A DNA stretch of 22,254 nt, taken from the NCBI GenBank assembly GCA_039198585.1, contig JBCCTJ010000014.1, forward strand, positions 1-22,254, written 5' to 3'. Below, piece after piece: positions 7,473 through 15,619 of the stretch. A program made the position numbers and the translations under genes. Position 1 is the stretch's first letter. Each line of letters opens with the position of its first letter. The notes below the pieces were generated by a model. That model did no database searches. It was not told where the DNA came from and saw nothing but the letters and a program-made list of their open reading frames with translations. The DNA comes from JBCCTJ01 sp039198585 (GTDB lineage Bacteria > Bacteroidota > Bacteroidia > Cytophagales > Amoebophilaceae).

Positions 7473-9611
7473 ATGATCAAGTTTGCAGATATCGAACAAG
7501 AATACCTCCGTTCTTTTATTGCAGAAGAGGAAAAAAACCCCCAAGAGCAAGAAAATCTACTAAACAAAAAAAGTAGTATAGAAGAAACAATCAGAAAAGG
7601 TGCACTCTCTATTGATGATGTTGTGCCCATCAGCCAGAGAAGACAAGCTGCAATTGGGATGAGTAAGATACTTAGTCAGTCCAAACAACTACAAAAAAAA
7701 CTTGCTCAAGAGAAAGAAGCTGTATTAGATCAATATTCATGGCAAGACCTGAACCTCATTGCTGGCAATACCACTACCCCCAGCAAGAGCATACTCAATC
7801 GTATCAAAAAAACACATACTACCATAGGAGGATGTGTTATGGCTACTCAAATTGTTAATCCTACCACCAATAAAAAAGAAATCGATAGTAAGCAGAAGGT
7901 TACTCAATTTTTGCTGGATAATACAGAAGTTACTAACAAAATAGATGAAAGTATTCAAGAAGTAGCAACTAGTGAAGCTTTAGGGCTATCTCTATGGGAA
8001 CAAGACAATCACTTAACCCACAAAGAATACAAGAAAGAACTCAACTATTTTTATTATCACCGTTTTGGCTTGCAAAATAAGAATACATCTGCTTGGCTAT
8101 TACAACTAAAAAAATGGTGGAAAGACATTTGGCTCCACCCTATTTTAGGTTTTTCACTGCTGACCTGTTTACTCTATACCCTATTTTGGGGTTTGACAGA
8201 TCCTATGTATAAACTAGCAGCTGCAATAGCTAAAAATCGTACCAACCCAGCAGAATATCAATTTTTGATCACGAGAGTACATCATTCTTTTGGGGAACAC
8301 CTAGCCTGGTTTTTTGCATGGGACTTATTATTACCCTTTATAAGTCTTCTTCGTATAACAGAAAGACAAAATCCAAGTGATCCTTCACTAACCCAAAAGA
8401 CATGGGGACTTGAGTATTATAAAACCCTACTAAACTCAGATACAAGCATTTATCTTAAGATCACTATTTTGTCGGCCTGGATCATTCCCATTCTCCTAGG
8501 CATCTATTTTTGCTACAAAGCTTATCGAAAGTATGTACGGAATCAGTCATTGATTAATTTTTTAGCGGATCACCTTCTCCCTTTTCAAACTTTGATTATA
8601 CAAGCCCAAAAAATTAGTACTATAATAGCCCAAAATTCACCATTAGAAAAGCATTATGGAAAGCACATTCGAGCAATACGTTCATTATTAGTGACCCCAA
8701 AGCAATCCACAAATGAAGAAGAATTATTTATACACAGCTTACAAACTGTTGATTTACACAGTCGTTTCTACTTCTTTAGACATGTAGGCCGCTTATTAGC
8801 TACCTATCAGCTATTTCAAAAACATAAGCAAGTACTAGCAGACATTTACTACGAGATAGGAAAAATAGATGCCCAGCTCTCTATCTGCAAGCTCATCCAA
8901 GAAACAAATCAGCCTAATAGTAAGAATCAATTTACGTTTGGCAAGCTACAAACTAGTCAAGACCAGCTACCTAACCTCCAAATGAAAGGTATGTGGCCTA
9001 TTGCTTTAGATCCTGGCAAAGCAGTCAGCAATGATGTGATCATGAATAGTAAAAAAGGCCCACGCACTATGGTTATTACAGGCCCTAATGCAGGTGGAAA
9101 AAGCACCTATATTTTAAGCATTTGCATCAACGCCATTCTAAACCAAGTTTATGGAATTGTTGCCGCCCATTCAGCTGTTCAAGCCATTTTTTATAAGATT
9201 ATTACTTATGTCAATCCCGTTCAGAATCTAGCAGCTGGACTCTCTTTAGCAGAAGCAGGCATGCAAGTACTCAAAACGCACCAGCTCATACTTGACCAAA
9301 TCAAGGGACCCATACTGGCTATTGTTGATGAAATACTCAATGGAACAGATCCTAAGATTGCTGCTAAATACTCCTATAGAATACTAAAAAACAGGAATCA
9401 ACAATATAGTAATTGCCTGACGTTGCTTACAACACACTTTATGAACTTAACCAACCTTGCCAAGCAGGATCAGCATGTCAAAAATCAGAAAGTAGTTGTG
9501 AAAATACCAGGCACAAATGGTAGAAAATTTGACTATACTTACCAAATTGAAGAAGGTATTACTGATCAAAATATAGTCGAAGATATGCTTATAGAAAAAG
9601 GAATTCTTTAA
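7473..9611 (+). CDS. MutS-like ATPase with membrane segments
   Basis: This 712-residue protein ends in a MutS-type ABC ATPase domain. The Walker A motif GPNAGGKST is at 537-545, a YVNPVQNLAAGLSLAEAGM signature-like region follows, the Walker B motif IVDEILNGTDP has Asp619-Glu620, and TTHF provides the switch histidine. The mismatch-recognition and connector domains of true MutS are absent. Instead the middle contains three hydrophobic segments, at about 222-242, 276-295 and 328-350, after a charged N-terminal region of about 200 residues. Membrane-bound MutS-like proteins of this layout are known as uncharacterised proteins in Bacteroidota. A role in classical mismatch repair is therefore unlikely, and the real substrate is unknown. 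This one is longer than the roughly 600 residues I expect for the group, mainly through its N-terminal extension. The ATPase call is secure. Confidence 0.87.
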   Translation: MIKFADIEQEYLRSFIAEEEKNPQEQENLLNKKSSIEETIRKGALSIDDVVPISQRRQAAIGMSKILSQSKQLQKKLAQEKEAVLDQYSWQDLNLIAGNTTTPSKSILNRIKKTHTTIGGCVMATQIVNPTTNKKEIDSKQKVTQFLLDNTEVTNKIDESIQEVATSEALGLSLWEQDNHLTHKEYKKELNYFYYHRFGLQNKNTSAWLLQLKKWWKDIWLHPILGFSLLTCLLYTLFWGLTDPMYKLAAAIAKNRTNPAEYQFLITRVHHSFGEHLAWFFAWDLLLPFISLLRITERQNPSDPSLTQKTWGLEYYKTLLNSDTSIYLKITILSAWIIPILLGIYFCYKAYRKYVRNQSLINFLADHLLPFQTLIIQAQKISTIIAQNSPLEKHYGKHIRAIRSLLVTPKQSTNEEELFIHSLQTVDLHSRFYFFRHVGRLLATYQLFQKHKQVLADIYYEIGKIDAQLSICKLIQETNQPNSKNQFTFGKLQTSQDQLPNLQMKGMWPIALDPGKAVSNDVIMNSKKGPRTMVITGPNAGGKSTYILSICINAILNQVYGIVAAHSAVQAIFYKIITYVNPVQNLAAGLSLAEAGMQVLKTHQLILDQIKGPILAIVDEILNGTDPKIAAKYSYRILKNRNQQYSNCLTLLTTHFMNLTNLAKQDQHVKNQKVVVKIPGTNGRKFDYTYQIEEGITDQNIVEDMLIEKGIL

Positions 9612-9639
9612 GTCAAAAAAACACCTTATAATCGGCATC

Positions 9640-10024
9640 ATGAAAAGCAGATTCTTACTTTAAAAAGCGATTCGAGATAAACTCTTAGAAGAGGGAGTCG
9701 ATGTGACTACTATACTACTTAGTCACGAAGAGGCAGTAACTAAAATGAAAAATAAATTAATCGAAGAAGCGTATAAGGTGCTACAAGCTAGTCAACCCAG
9801 TGCACTAATAGAAAAACTAAGAGATGTCTTAAAGGTGATCAATGCGATTATAGATATGAGGGGCCTAACTATTCAGCAAACTCAAAAAGTACAACAAACT
9901 AAAAGGCGTCAATAAAAGAAGATTTCAAAAATACACGTATGTAGAATCTATTCTACTTGATCACGACCACCCAATAGCTAATTATTTTTTGAAAAACCCT
10001 GACAAATACCCAGCTTTCAGCTGA
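9640..10024 (+). pseudogene. Broken nucleotide pyrophosphohydrolase-like gene (COG4997/MazG-like)
   Basis: Three pieces join into a typical all-alpha NTP pyrophosphohydrolase of about 120 residues, a house-cleaning enzyme family. ATG at 9640 gives MKSRFLL and then a stop (TAA, 9661-9663). The same frame resumes with KAIRDKLLEEGVDVTTILLS and the core (KLIEEAYKVL, then KLRDVLKVINAIIDMRG), matching the family's KLVRDKI, ExxE-type and ELADVLEVI regions. It then hits a stop at 9913-9915. In the next frame, from about 9902, the expected C-terminus follows: KRRFQKYTYVESILL and HPIANYFLKNPDKYP. The gene thus carries one nonsense mutation and one frameshift at about 9890-9912. A shortened protein from GTG at 9703 (70 residues) would lack both the RDK motif and the C-terminus, so I call it a pseudogene. 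Confidence 0.7.
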
Positions 10025-10104
10025 TACTAGCCAATCAAAGAATCGATTAGTTGCTAGAAAGTAAGTGATTTGTTACTTTTAGCCATTCGATTACTACCTC
10101 CCCC

Positions 10105-11376
10105 ATGCTAGATATACATCGTATTGCACATGATCCAAAGAAAGTCATTAAAAAACTCCAAGATCGCCTAATACCTAATGCCGAAAGCATAGTCAATCAC
10201 ATCATTGCTGTCAATCAGAAGAGAAAACAAGTACAAAAAGAGTCAGATAGACTTTCTCAAGAACTCAATCTAGCCAACAAAGAAATGGCAGCATTATTTG
10301 CCAATAATCCTGTGGAAGCGAAAAAAAAGCAAGAAAAGTTATTGAGTAAAAAAAATGAACAGAAACAACTGGCAGCTATTCTTGCTGAACAAGAAAAAAA
10401 GCTAAAGGAGCAGCTACTTCAAATGCCCAATTTGCCCTATGATGATGTTGTACTAGGAGGCAAAGATAATAATCAGGTAATCAAGGAGTGGCATCCTGCA
10501 AGTCAATCAAAATCTAACCTATTACCCCATTGGGATCTCATCAAAATTTATGATCTAGTAGACTTTGAACTAGGCAATAAAATTACAGGTGCTGGTTTTC
10601 CAGTCTACAAAGGAAAAGGCGCTCAATTACAGCGTGCTTTAATCAATTTTTTCCTAGATCAGGCTACTTGTGCTGGGTATCAAGAGGTACAGCCTCCCCT
10701 ACTAGTCAATCAGCAAGCAGCTATTGGAACAGGCCAACTACCAGATAAAGAAGGAATAATGTATTCAATCCAAGAGAATTCACTTTATCTAATACCTACT
10801 GCAGAAGTGCCTGTTACTAACTTATATCGTGAGAAAATAATAGCAGCAGAAGAACTACCTATTAAGCATGTGTCCTATACACCTTGCTTTCGACGGGAAG
10901 CTGGCTCTTGGGGTAGTCATGTAAGAGGTCTCAACCGGTTGCATCAGTTTGATAAAATTGAACTAGTAGAAATTCATAAACCTGATAGATCTAGGCAAGC
11001 GCTCAGTCGTATGATTGAGTATGCAACAGGACTTCTAGAAAAACTACAACTGCCATACCGTCTATTACAAATTGCCACTGGTGATCTAGGATTTACATCA
11101 GCAATAACTTATGATATCGAAGTATTATCCCCTGGGCAAAATAAGTGGCTAGAAGTAAGCTCTATCAGTTGTTTTGATACTTACCAAGCACGTCGTATGC
11201 ATCTACGTTATCGAGAAAAAGGAAAAATTTATCATTGCCATACCCTTAATGGCAGTGCACTTGCATTGCCTAGAGTAGTCGCTGCTCTGCTAGAGCATGG
11301 ACAAACCTATTCTACTATTATCATTCCCTCCGTTCTAGCTCATTATACAGGCTGGGATGCCATTCAAAAAGAATAA
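10105..11376 (+). CDS. serS: Serine--tRNA ligase
   Basis: This 423-residue protein is a class II aminoacyl-tRNA synthetase that charges tRNA-Ser (and tRNA-Sec where present) in the cytoplasm. It has the usual full length. The start MLDIHRIAHDPKKV matches the family N-terminus. A long charged coiled coil at about residues 30-110 is the antiparallel arm that grips the tRNA variable arm. Class II motif 2 is CFRREAGSWG from Cys261, and motif 3 is NGSALALPRVVAALLE from Asn382. TAEVPVTNLY is the conserved TxE serine-binding region. It stands alone between the broken pyrophosphohydrolase and rnr. No Shine-Dalgarno motif is obvious, as is common in this phylum. Confidence 0.97.
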   Translation: MLDIHRIAHDPKKVIKKLQDRLIPNAESIVNHIIAVNQKRKQVQKESDRLSQELNLANKEMAALFANNPVEAKKKQEKLLSKKNEQKQLAAILAEQEKKLKEQLLQMPNLPYDDVVLGGKDNNQVIKEWHPASQSKSNLLPHWDLIKIYDLVDFELGNKITGAGFPVYKGKGAQLQRALINFFLDQATCAGYQEVQPPLLVNQQAAIGTGQLPDKEGIMYSIQENSLYLIPTAEVPVTNLYREKIIAAEELPIKHVSYTPCFRREAGSWGSHVRGLNRLHQFDKIELVEIHKPDRSRQALSRMIEYATGLLEKLQLPYRLLQIATGDLGFTSAITYDIEVLSPGQNKWLEVSSISCFDTYQARRMHLRYREKGKIYHCHTLNGSALALPRVVAALLEHGQTYSTIIIPSVLAHYTGWDAIQKE

Positions 11377-11512
11377 CATACAACCTGTTGAGATCACTTG
11401 TCCCGTAGAAAAAGAGGATAGCATGTCCCAGACAAAAACATGGGATACTTTTTGTATCCGTAAACAAAAGACAATTTTCAAAAAAAGTAATCGATCAGCT
11501 ATACCAATATAA
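11357..11512 (+). CDS. Possible small ORF overlapping the serS 3' end
   Basis: A 51-codon frame starts with an ATG inside serS (20-bp overlap, different frame). It continues through ITCPVEKEDS and the second Met (ATG at 11423, with AGAGGA just upstream) to MSQTKTWDTFCIRKQ and a basic end. The internal ATG at 11423 with its RBS-like sequence would give 29 residues. I recognise no family. Overlap with serS and readable composition suggest either a small co-translated gene or the stump of a decayed downstream gene. Confidence is low. Confidence 0.25.
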   Translation: MPFKKNNIQPVEITCPVEKEDSMSQTKTWDTFCIRKQKTIFKKSNRSAIPI

Positions 11513-11723
11513 CTTGATATGAGTATCTTTAATTTTAATTAACTTTAGTCAGAATAACAGAAAAACTGTATATTGCACCCTCCTATAGCTTTTTATAAAA
11601 AAGCGAAGGATCATTCTTAAAGACATACAATATTGTTATACTTCATGAGTATCTAGCAAAGCATATGGAGAACCAGCGTTGTATAATTTGGAAGTTACTT
11701 AGCTACTCAAAAGAGGAAAAAAG
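11513..11723. other. Leader and intergenic region before rnr
   Basis: No gene is visible between the small ORF and the rnr start region. The stretch contains a perfect 7-bp hairpin, GCTTTTT and AAAAAGC, with a 3-nt loop at 11588-11604. A GGATAC/GTATCC hairpin with a 5-T loop lies just upstream at 11443-11459. Neither is followed by a T-run, so they are not simple terminators. TATAAT occurs about 40 bp before the ATG at 11724 without a good -35. Confidence 0.35.
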
Positions 11724-11734
11724 ATGTTAACACA

Positions 11735-11754
11735 ATTACCAACTATTACCAACG
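11735..11754 (+). repeat. 10-bp tandem duplication at the rnr start
   Basis: ATTACCAACT (11735-11744) is followed directly by ATTACCAACG (11745-11754), which matches at 9 of 10 bases. Ten is not a multiple of three. An ATG at 11724 with AGAGGA at 11712-11717 lies just upstream but now reads 16 codons to a stop. If one repeat unit is removed, that ATG runs in frame into rnr as MLTQLPTLIKEAIS. The repeat therefore separates the obvious ribosome binding site from the reading frame. Confidence 0.8.
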
Positions 11755-13728
11755 TTGATCAAGGAAGCAATTAGTATTCTATTGACCCAATCCCACCTGA
11801 CTGTGACGCGAAAAAATAAAAAAATAAAAAACCACGTTTACGTAGGTAAAGTAGATCATGTAAATCAGCAGTATGCCTTTATTGTAGTTGATGATCTACC
11901 CAAAGATATATTAGTACCTTATCTCTACTTGAGAGGTGCCATGCATCAAGATATAGTTCAAGTAGTCATGACTACTCAGTTTCCAAAACCAGAAGGAAGA
12001 ATAATCCGTATTATTAAAAGAACAAACCCCACATTAGTAGGACGGATTGATGTAGAGGATAAAAAGGTAATATTTATTGCTGATAATAGAAAAATTCACT
12101 ATGCGATCAAAGTAAAGCCTAATAAAAAATTGACATGGCGAAACAATGAAAAAGCTCTTCTTAGCATAACCACTTACCCCACCGTCTATCAAGAAGGAGA
12201 AGGAGAAGTCATACAACTATTAGGATTATCAGGTAGCCATCAAGCAGAAACAAGATCAATCATTGCTCAGTTCCAACTCGAAGAAGCTTTTAATAAAGAT
12301 ATAGAGCAAGAAGTTGCTCAGCTACCTGCAAAGCCTAGTTCAGAAGAAATAGCTAGACGTCGCGATTTTCGGAGCATAACTACTATTACTATTGATCCTG
12401 CAGATGCGAAGGACTTTGACGATGCACTTTCTTTAGAAAAACTAGATAATGGAGACTATGAAGTAGGTATTCACATTGCAGATGTAACCCACTATGTAAA
12501 AGAAGGAACACCCTTGGATCAAGAAGCGCTTAAGAGGGGCACATCTGTTTACTTAGTAGGTAATACTGTTTCTATGCTTCCAGAACGTCTTGCCAATGAT
12601 TTATGCTCTTTAAGGCCACATGAAGATCGACTCGCTTTTTCTGTTGTAGTAAAATTAGATCAAGATGCCAATATTAAAAATGTATGGATAGGAGAAACTA
12701 TTATCCACTCTGATCATCGATTTACGTATGATGAAGCACACACAATACTCAAAGAGCAAGAAGGAGCTTATTATCAAGAACTTTTGATACTAGACCAGCT
12801 CGCTAAAAAAATGCGCCTACGTAGAATCAAAGCAGGAGCTATTTGTTTTGAAACAACAACACCAGCGATTACGTTAGATCAAGAGGGTAACCCAATTGAT
12901 ATAAAGCCTAAAAGTTCTCACACTACTCATCAGCTTATAGAAGAGTATGCACTACTCGCAAATCGCTTGGTAGCTAAAACCGTATGGCAAAAAAAAGAAA
13001 AGAAAAAACACTTGCCTTTCATTTACCGCATTCATGATCAACCTGATCATCAAAAAGTATTAGAATTCGCCCAACTCATACGTCAGCTAGGATACCAGTT
13101 CGATACAAAGCCATCTAAGCTTCCCGCATCTTACAATAAAATTCTTACTGAAACTAAAAACACACCCCATCAAACACTGATCCAAATTCGTTCTATACAA
13201 ACTATGTCACAGGCTTGTTATACAACTACCCCTAGAGGTCATTTTGGGCTAGGATTCCAATATTATACTCATTTTACATCTCCTATAAGACGTTATCCCG
13301 ACATCATAACGCATAGACTCTTAAAGCAATACTTAAAAGAAGGGGGGGGAAATATACTACTTAGACAAAATTATGAAGAGATAGCACGTCATGCATCTAT
13401 CAGAGAGCGAGTCGCTACAGAAGCAGAAAGAGTATCGATTCAGGGTAAGCAAGTAGTATTCATGAAGAAGCTAGAAGGAGAAACTCATGAAGGCGTTATT
13501 TCTGGTATCACAGAATGGGGAATATATGTAGAGCTAAAAAAGTATAAATGTGAAGGCATGGTGCGGATTGCAGATATACCTGATGATTATTATTCCTTTG
13601 ATCCAAAACATTTTTCCATGAAAGGAAAAAGAAAAGGTAAAGTCTATCGCATAGGTAATGACCTACAAGTCAAAATAAAAAAAGTGAGTATCGAAAAAAA
13701 AATGGTAGATATGGAGATATCTACATAA
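11755..13728 (+). CDS. rnr: Ribonuclease R (RNB family 3'-5' exoribonuclease), shortened N-terminus
   Basis: This 657-residue protein degrades structured RNA from the 3' end in the cytoplasm. In order it has a cold-shock domain (YVGKVDHVNQQYAFIVVDD to about residue 70), a second OB-type region, the RNB catalytic domain with ITIDPADAKDFDDA (Asp214, Asp220, Asp222 and Asp223, matching the four metal-binding Asp of RNase II/R), and a C-terminal S1 domain from about residue 577 (GVISGITEWGIYVELKKY). The usual N-terminal helix-turn-helix of RNase R is absent. The frame offers only TTG at 11755 as a start. The better ATG at 11724 is out of frame because of a 10-bp duplication. The long intact body argues that the gene is expressed, from TTG or by some recoding, or that the lesion is recent. 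Confidence 0.92.
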   Translation: MIKEAISILLTQSHLTVTRKNKKIKNHVYVGKVDHVNQQYAFIVVDDLPKDILVPYLYLRGAMHQDIVQVVMTTQFPKPEGRIIRIIKRTNPTLVGRIDVEDKKVIFIADNRKIHYAIKVKPNKKLTWRNNEKALLSITTYPTVYQEGEGEVIQLLGLSGSHQAETRSIIAQFQLEEAFNKDIEQEVAQLPAKPSSEEIARRRDFRSITTITIDPADAKDFDDALSLEKLDNGDYEVGIHIADVTHYVKEGTPLDQEALKRGTSVYLVGNTVSMLPERLANDLCSLRPHEDRLAFSVVVKLDQDANIKNVWIGETIIHSDHRFTYDEAHTILKEQEGAYYQELLILDQLAKKMRLRRIKAGAICFETTTPAITLDQEGNPIDIKPKSSHTTHQLIEEYALLANRLVAKTVWQKKEKKKHLPFIYRIHDQPDHQKVLEFAQLIRQLGYQFDTKPSKLPASYNKILTETKNTPHQTLIQIRSIQTMSQACYTTTPRGHFGLGFQYYTHFTSPIRRYPDIITHRLLKQYLKEGGGNILLRQNYEEIARHASIRERVATEAERVSIQGKQVVFMKKLEGETHEGVISGITEWGIYVELKKYKCEGMVRIADIPDDYYSFDPKHFSMKGKRKGKVYRIGNDLQVKIKKVSIEKKMVDMEIST

Positions 13729-13773
13729 TGTATGATCAAGGTTGACTACAACACAACTATTAAATTTTACTAA

Positions 13774-14004
13774 AAATCCCTTGACATTGATAATCAAACA
13801 ATGAGACCCCGAAGATCTTGATGGCACTTCTTATACCGATCTGGGACACGCCTACAATGAGCAAAGATACTACAACAAAGCGATTGAATACTGCCAAATA
13901 TAAGCACTTACCCTTTTAGAGGCAAACCCCATCCTTATACACAAGGAGTAGAGGCCAACTTGGTAACCGGGCAAGAGGTATTGAAACAACAAAAAATCCA
14001 ATAA
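13774..14004 (+). pseudogene. Remnant of a kinesin-light-chain-like TPR protein
   Basis: Three fragments in different frames line up with consecutive parts of a KLC-type TPR protein. SLDIDNQTMRP corresponds to the ALEI-x-LGP end of a repeat. In the next frame DPEDLDGTSYTDLGHAYNEQ and RYYNKAIEYCQ correspond to one repeat (the consensus has HPD-VA-SYNNLG-AY and Y-KAIEYY). In a third frame HPYTQGVEANL, ending in LKQQKIQ, resembles the C-terminal end of such proteins. At least two frameshifts and a stop (13901-13903) kill it. The start is lost. TPR proteins of this type are often abundant in amoeba symbionts and mediate protein contacts, which is established for the family and not shown here. Confidence 0.6.
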
Positions 14005-14240
14005 TAGTAAACAAAAAACTCACGAAGATGAGTAACTGTAAGGCAAGCAAAGGTGAAAAACGAAAAGTAAGCTTTTTAGTCGATTAGGTAAGCGGGAGGT
14101 TCCCCACAAATCCCTGACATAACCCTGCGTGAACTTGTTATTATTTACAGGACTCCTGTTACTAATGCGTGGTTCAACTTGCTTCCAGTGAATAAATAGT
14201 TCGATTAGATTCATAGCGATCTTCTCAAGTCAATAAGTAG
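14005..14240. other. Unassigned stretch, including a 64-codon minus-strand frame
   Basis: A minus-strand frame at 14020-14214 encodes 64 residues with NRSPVNNNKFTQGYVRDLWG and TSRLPNRLKSLLF. The composition looks less random than its surroundings, but I recognise no family and see no start signal. It may be part of a decayed mobile element. Nothing else is visible before repeat copy 3. Confidence 0.3.
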
Positions 14241-14465
14241 AGGGTGCCAGAAATAGAGACGTTTTTGTTTAAGAACATTTCATATGAGCTCTAGAGAAGG
14301 TTTTCTACTCATGCCCATAAGCAAAAAAAGAGGTAAAATTCACCGATTTTCGGTACTTTTTACAATTTTTATCAGCTATTGTTAGCTAGAAAATATTAAT
14401 AGAGTCGCCTATACAGCTATTTTTAATGATTGCTACAGTTTCGTCGTATTCTCCTGACTGACCCT
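14241..14465 (+). mobile_element. MITE-like dispersed repeat, copy 3
   Basis: This 225-bp copy is in the same orientation as the others. It has AATAGAGACGTTTTTGTTTA, GAGCTCTAGAGAAGGTTTTC, GCAAAAAAAGAGGTAAAATT, ACAATTTTTATCAGCTATTG, ATTAATAGAGTCGCCTA and the right end CTCCTGACTGACCCT. The ends keep AGGGT and ACCCT, and the inner GTCAG has decayed to CCAG on the left. It lies downstream of the TPR remnant and just beyond the 3' end of the minus-strand coiled-coil gene. Confidence 0.75.
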
Positions 14466-14487
14466 ACACTTAAGTATATCTCTATTC

Positions 14488-15576
14488 TTATTCCTTTTTA
14501 CCTTTATTTAGGTGGTTCTTTTTCAACAAACTATTATCTTGATAATAGTTTTTGTATTTAGCAGAATAATATTTCTTTATTTTTGGTAAAAGAACACGAA
14601 TAGTTACTATTATTAATAATAAACTAAATAAAATAGATGAAACTATGAATATAATATCCATAGTTGGTTCCCACTTCTTATTGTTACTAACATCATATTT
14701 TTTCTCTACTTGTTTTTTGAGATCCTCGTATTCTTGTTTTTTTCGAGTGGCTTCTTCTAAAAAATGCTTTTGTCGTGTATGAATTTCTTGGTATTTTTCT
14801 TCATCTTTTTTTAATATTTCTTGGGTGAATTCACTATATGGCATTCCACCCACTTTGTTCATTTCTTGACTAATTTGCTTAGTAAGACTATTGACTTCTT
14901 CTACAATAAATATTTCTATTTTTTTCAATGATTCTTGTTCAATTTCATTCGGCTGAAATGACTTTAACCAGGCCTTTTTTTGATATTGATCATGCTCGTA
15001 AATAGATTGTAAGTCATTTTTTGTATTACTCAATTCTTGATATAGGTTATAATACTTACTATGTAGCCGTTTATACCTTATAAAAAGAGTTAGCTTGCTT
15101 GTTGTAAGACTATGATTTGATATATTGTCTGTATGATTTGATATATTGTCTGTATGATTTGATATATTGTGTATAGTATGAATTATAAAAGGATTTTTTT
15201 TCTTAATTTGATTTTTCGGTTGTGGCAGATTAAAGCTACGTTTTTGTATAATTCTACTAGCAATCTCTTTAATGTTTCGTTGATTCGCTTGAAGTATTGC
15301 CTTGGCTTGTTCTTTAACGTCCTTATTAAGATCGCCTGGCAATTGGCTATCTCTTTTTGCTTTCCTCAAGCGAAGAAATATAAGTTCATCATCATCTAGT
15401 TCTTCGCTTTTTTTGATTTCAATAAGCTTCCATTCCAATGCGTGTAGTAACTTTTGATCAATTGTTGGGGAAGCATTATATCCTCTGCTTGGAAGCAAGA
15501 AAAACAATAATAGACATAGTATTTTTCTTCCAAGTTGGTCCCAGGTTATATCATGATTTATAGCAAACATTATCAT
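14488..15576 (-). CDS. Coiled-coil protein with signal peptide and C-terminal membrane anchor
   Basis: I place the start at the ATG at 15576, giving 362 residues; a TTG at 15591 is also open. I recognise no family. The N-terminus (MIMFAINHD, then GRKILCLLLFFLLPSRGYNA) fits a signal peptide. The mature part is lysine- and glutamate-rich with long helical heptad stretches, for example around residues 165-300. It includes three copies of a 7-residue NISNHTD motif. One membrane helix follows (IIFIVSSILFSLLLIIVTIR), then a basic tail. The layout (signal, helical extracytoplasmic body, single anchor) parallels the two ankyrin proteins and suggests a protein held in the inner membrane and facing the periplasm. 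A role cannot be assigned. Composition is strongly AT-driven. Confidence 0.7.
   Translation of the reverse strand: MIMFAINHDITWDQLGRKILCLLLFFLLPSRGYNASPTIDQKLLHALEWKLIEIKKSEELDDDELIFLRLRKAKRDSQLPGDLNKDVKEQAKAILQANQRNIKEIASRIIQKRSFNLPQPKNQIKKKNPFIIHTIHNISNHTDNISNHTDNISNHSLTTSKLTLFIRYKRLHSKYYNLYQELSNTKNDLQSIYEHDQYQKKAWLKSFQPNEIEQESLKKIEIFIVEEVNSLTKQISQEMNKVGGMPYSEFTQEILKKDEEKYQEIHTRQKHFLEEATRKKQEYEDLKKQVEKKYDVSNNKKWEPTMDIIFIVSSILFSLLLIIVTIRVLLPKIKKYYSAKYKNYYQDNSLLKKNHLNKGKKE
15111..15170 (-). repeat. 21-bp tandem repeat inside the coiled-coil gene
   Basis: The unit (TATGATTTGATATATTGTCT plus G on the plus strand) occurs twice in full, at 15111-15131 and 15132-15152, and once for 18 of 21 bases from 15153. 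On the minus strand it encodes the 7-residue motif DNISNHT repeatedly. The copies are almost identical, so the expansion is recent or maintained. Because 21 is a multiple of three, copy-number change keeps the frame. Confidence 0.9.
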
Positions 15577-15619
15577 TTTTTCTTTATACAATTCCGTTCT
15601 TAAAAAGCGCGTACACTAA

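Noticed and set aside
13781..13786. TTGACA as a -35 promoter box
   Set aside because: It lies in the decayed TPR reading frame, has no -10 at the right distance, and the organism appears to use the Bacteroidota -33/-7 type.
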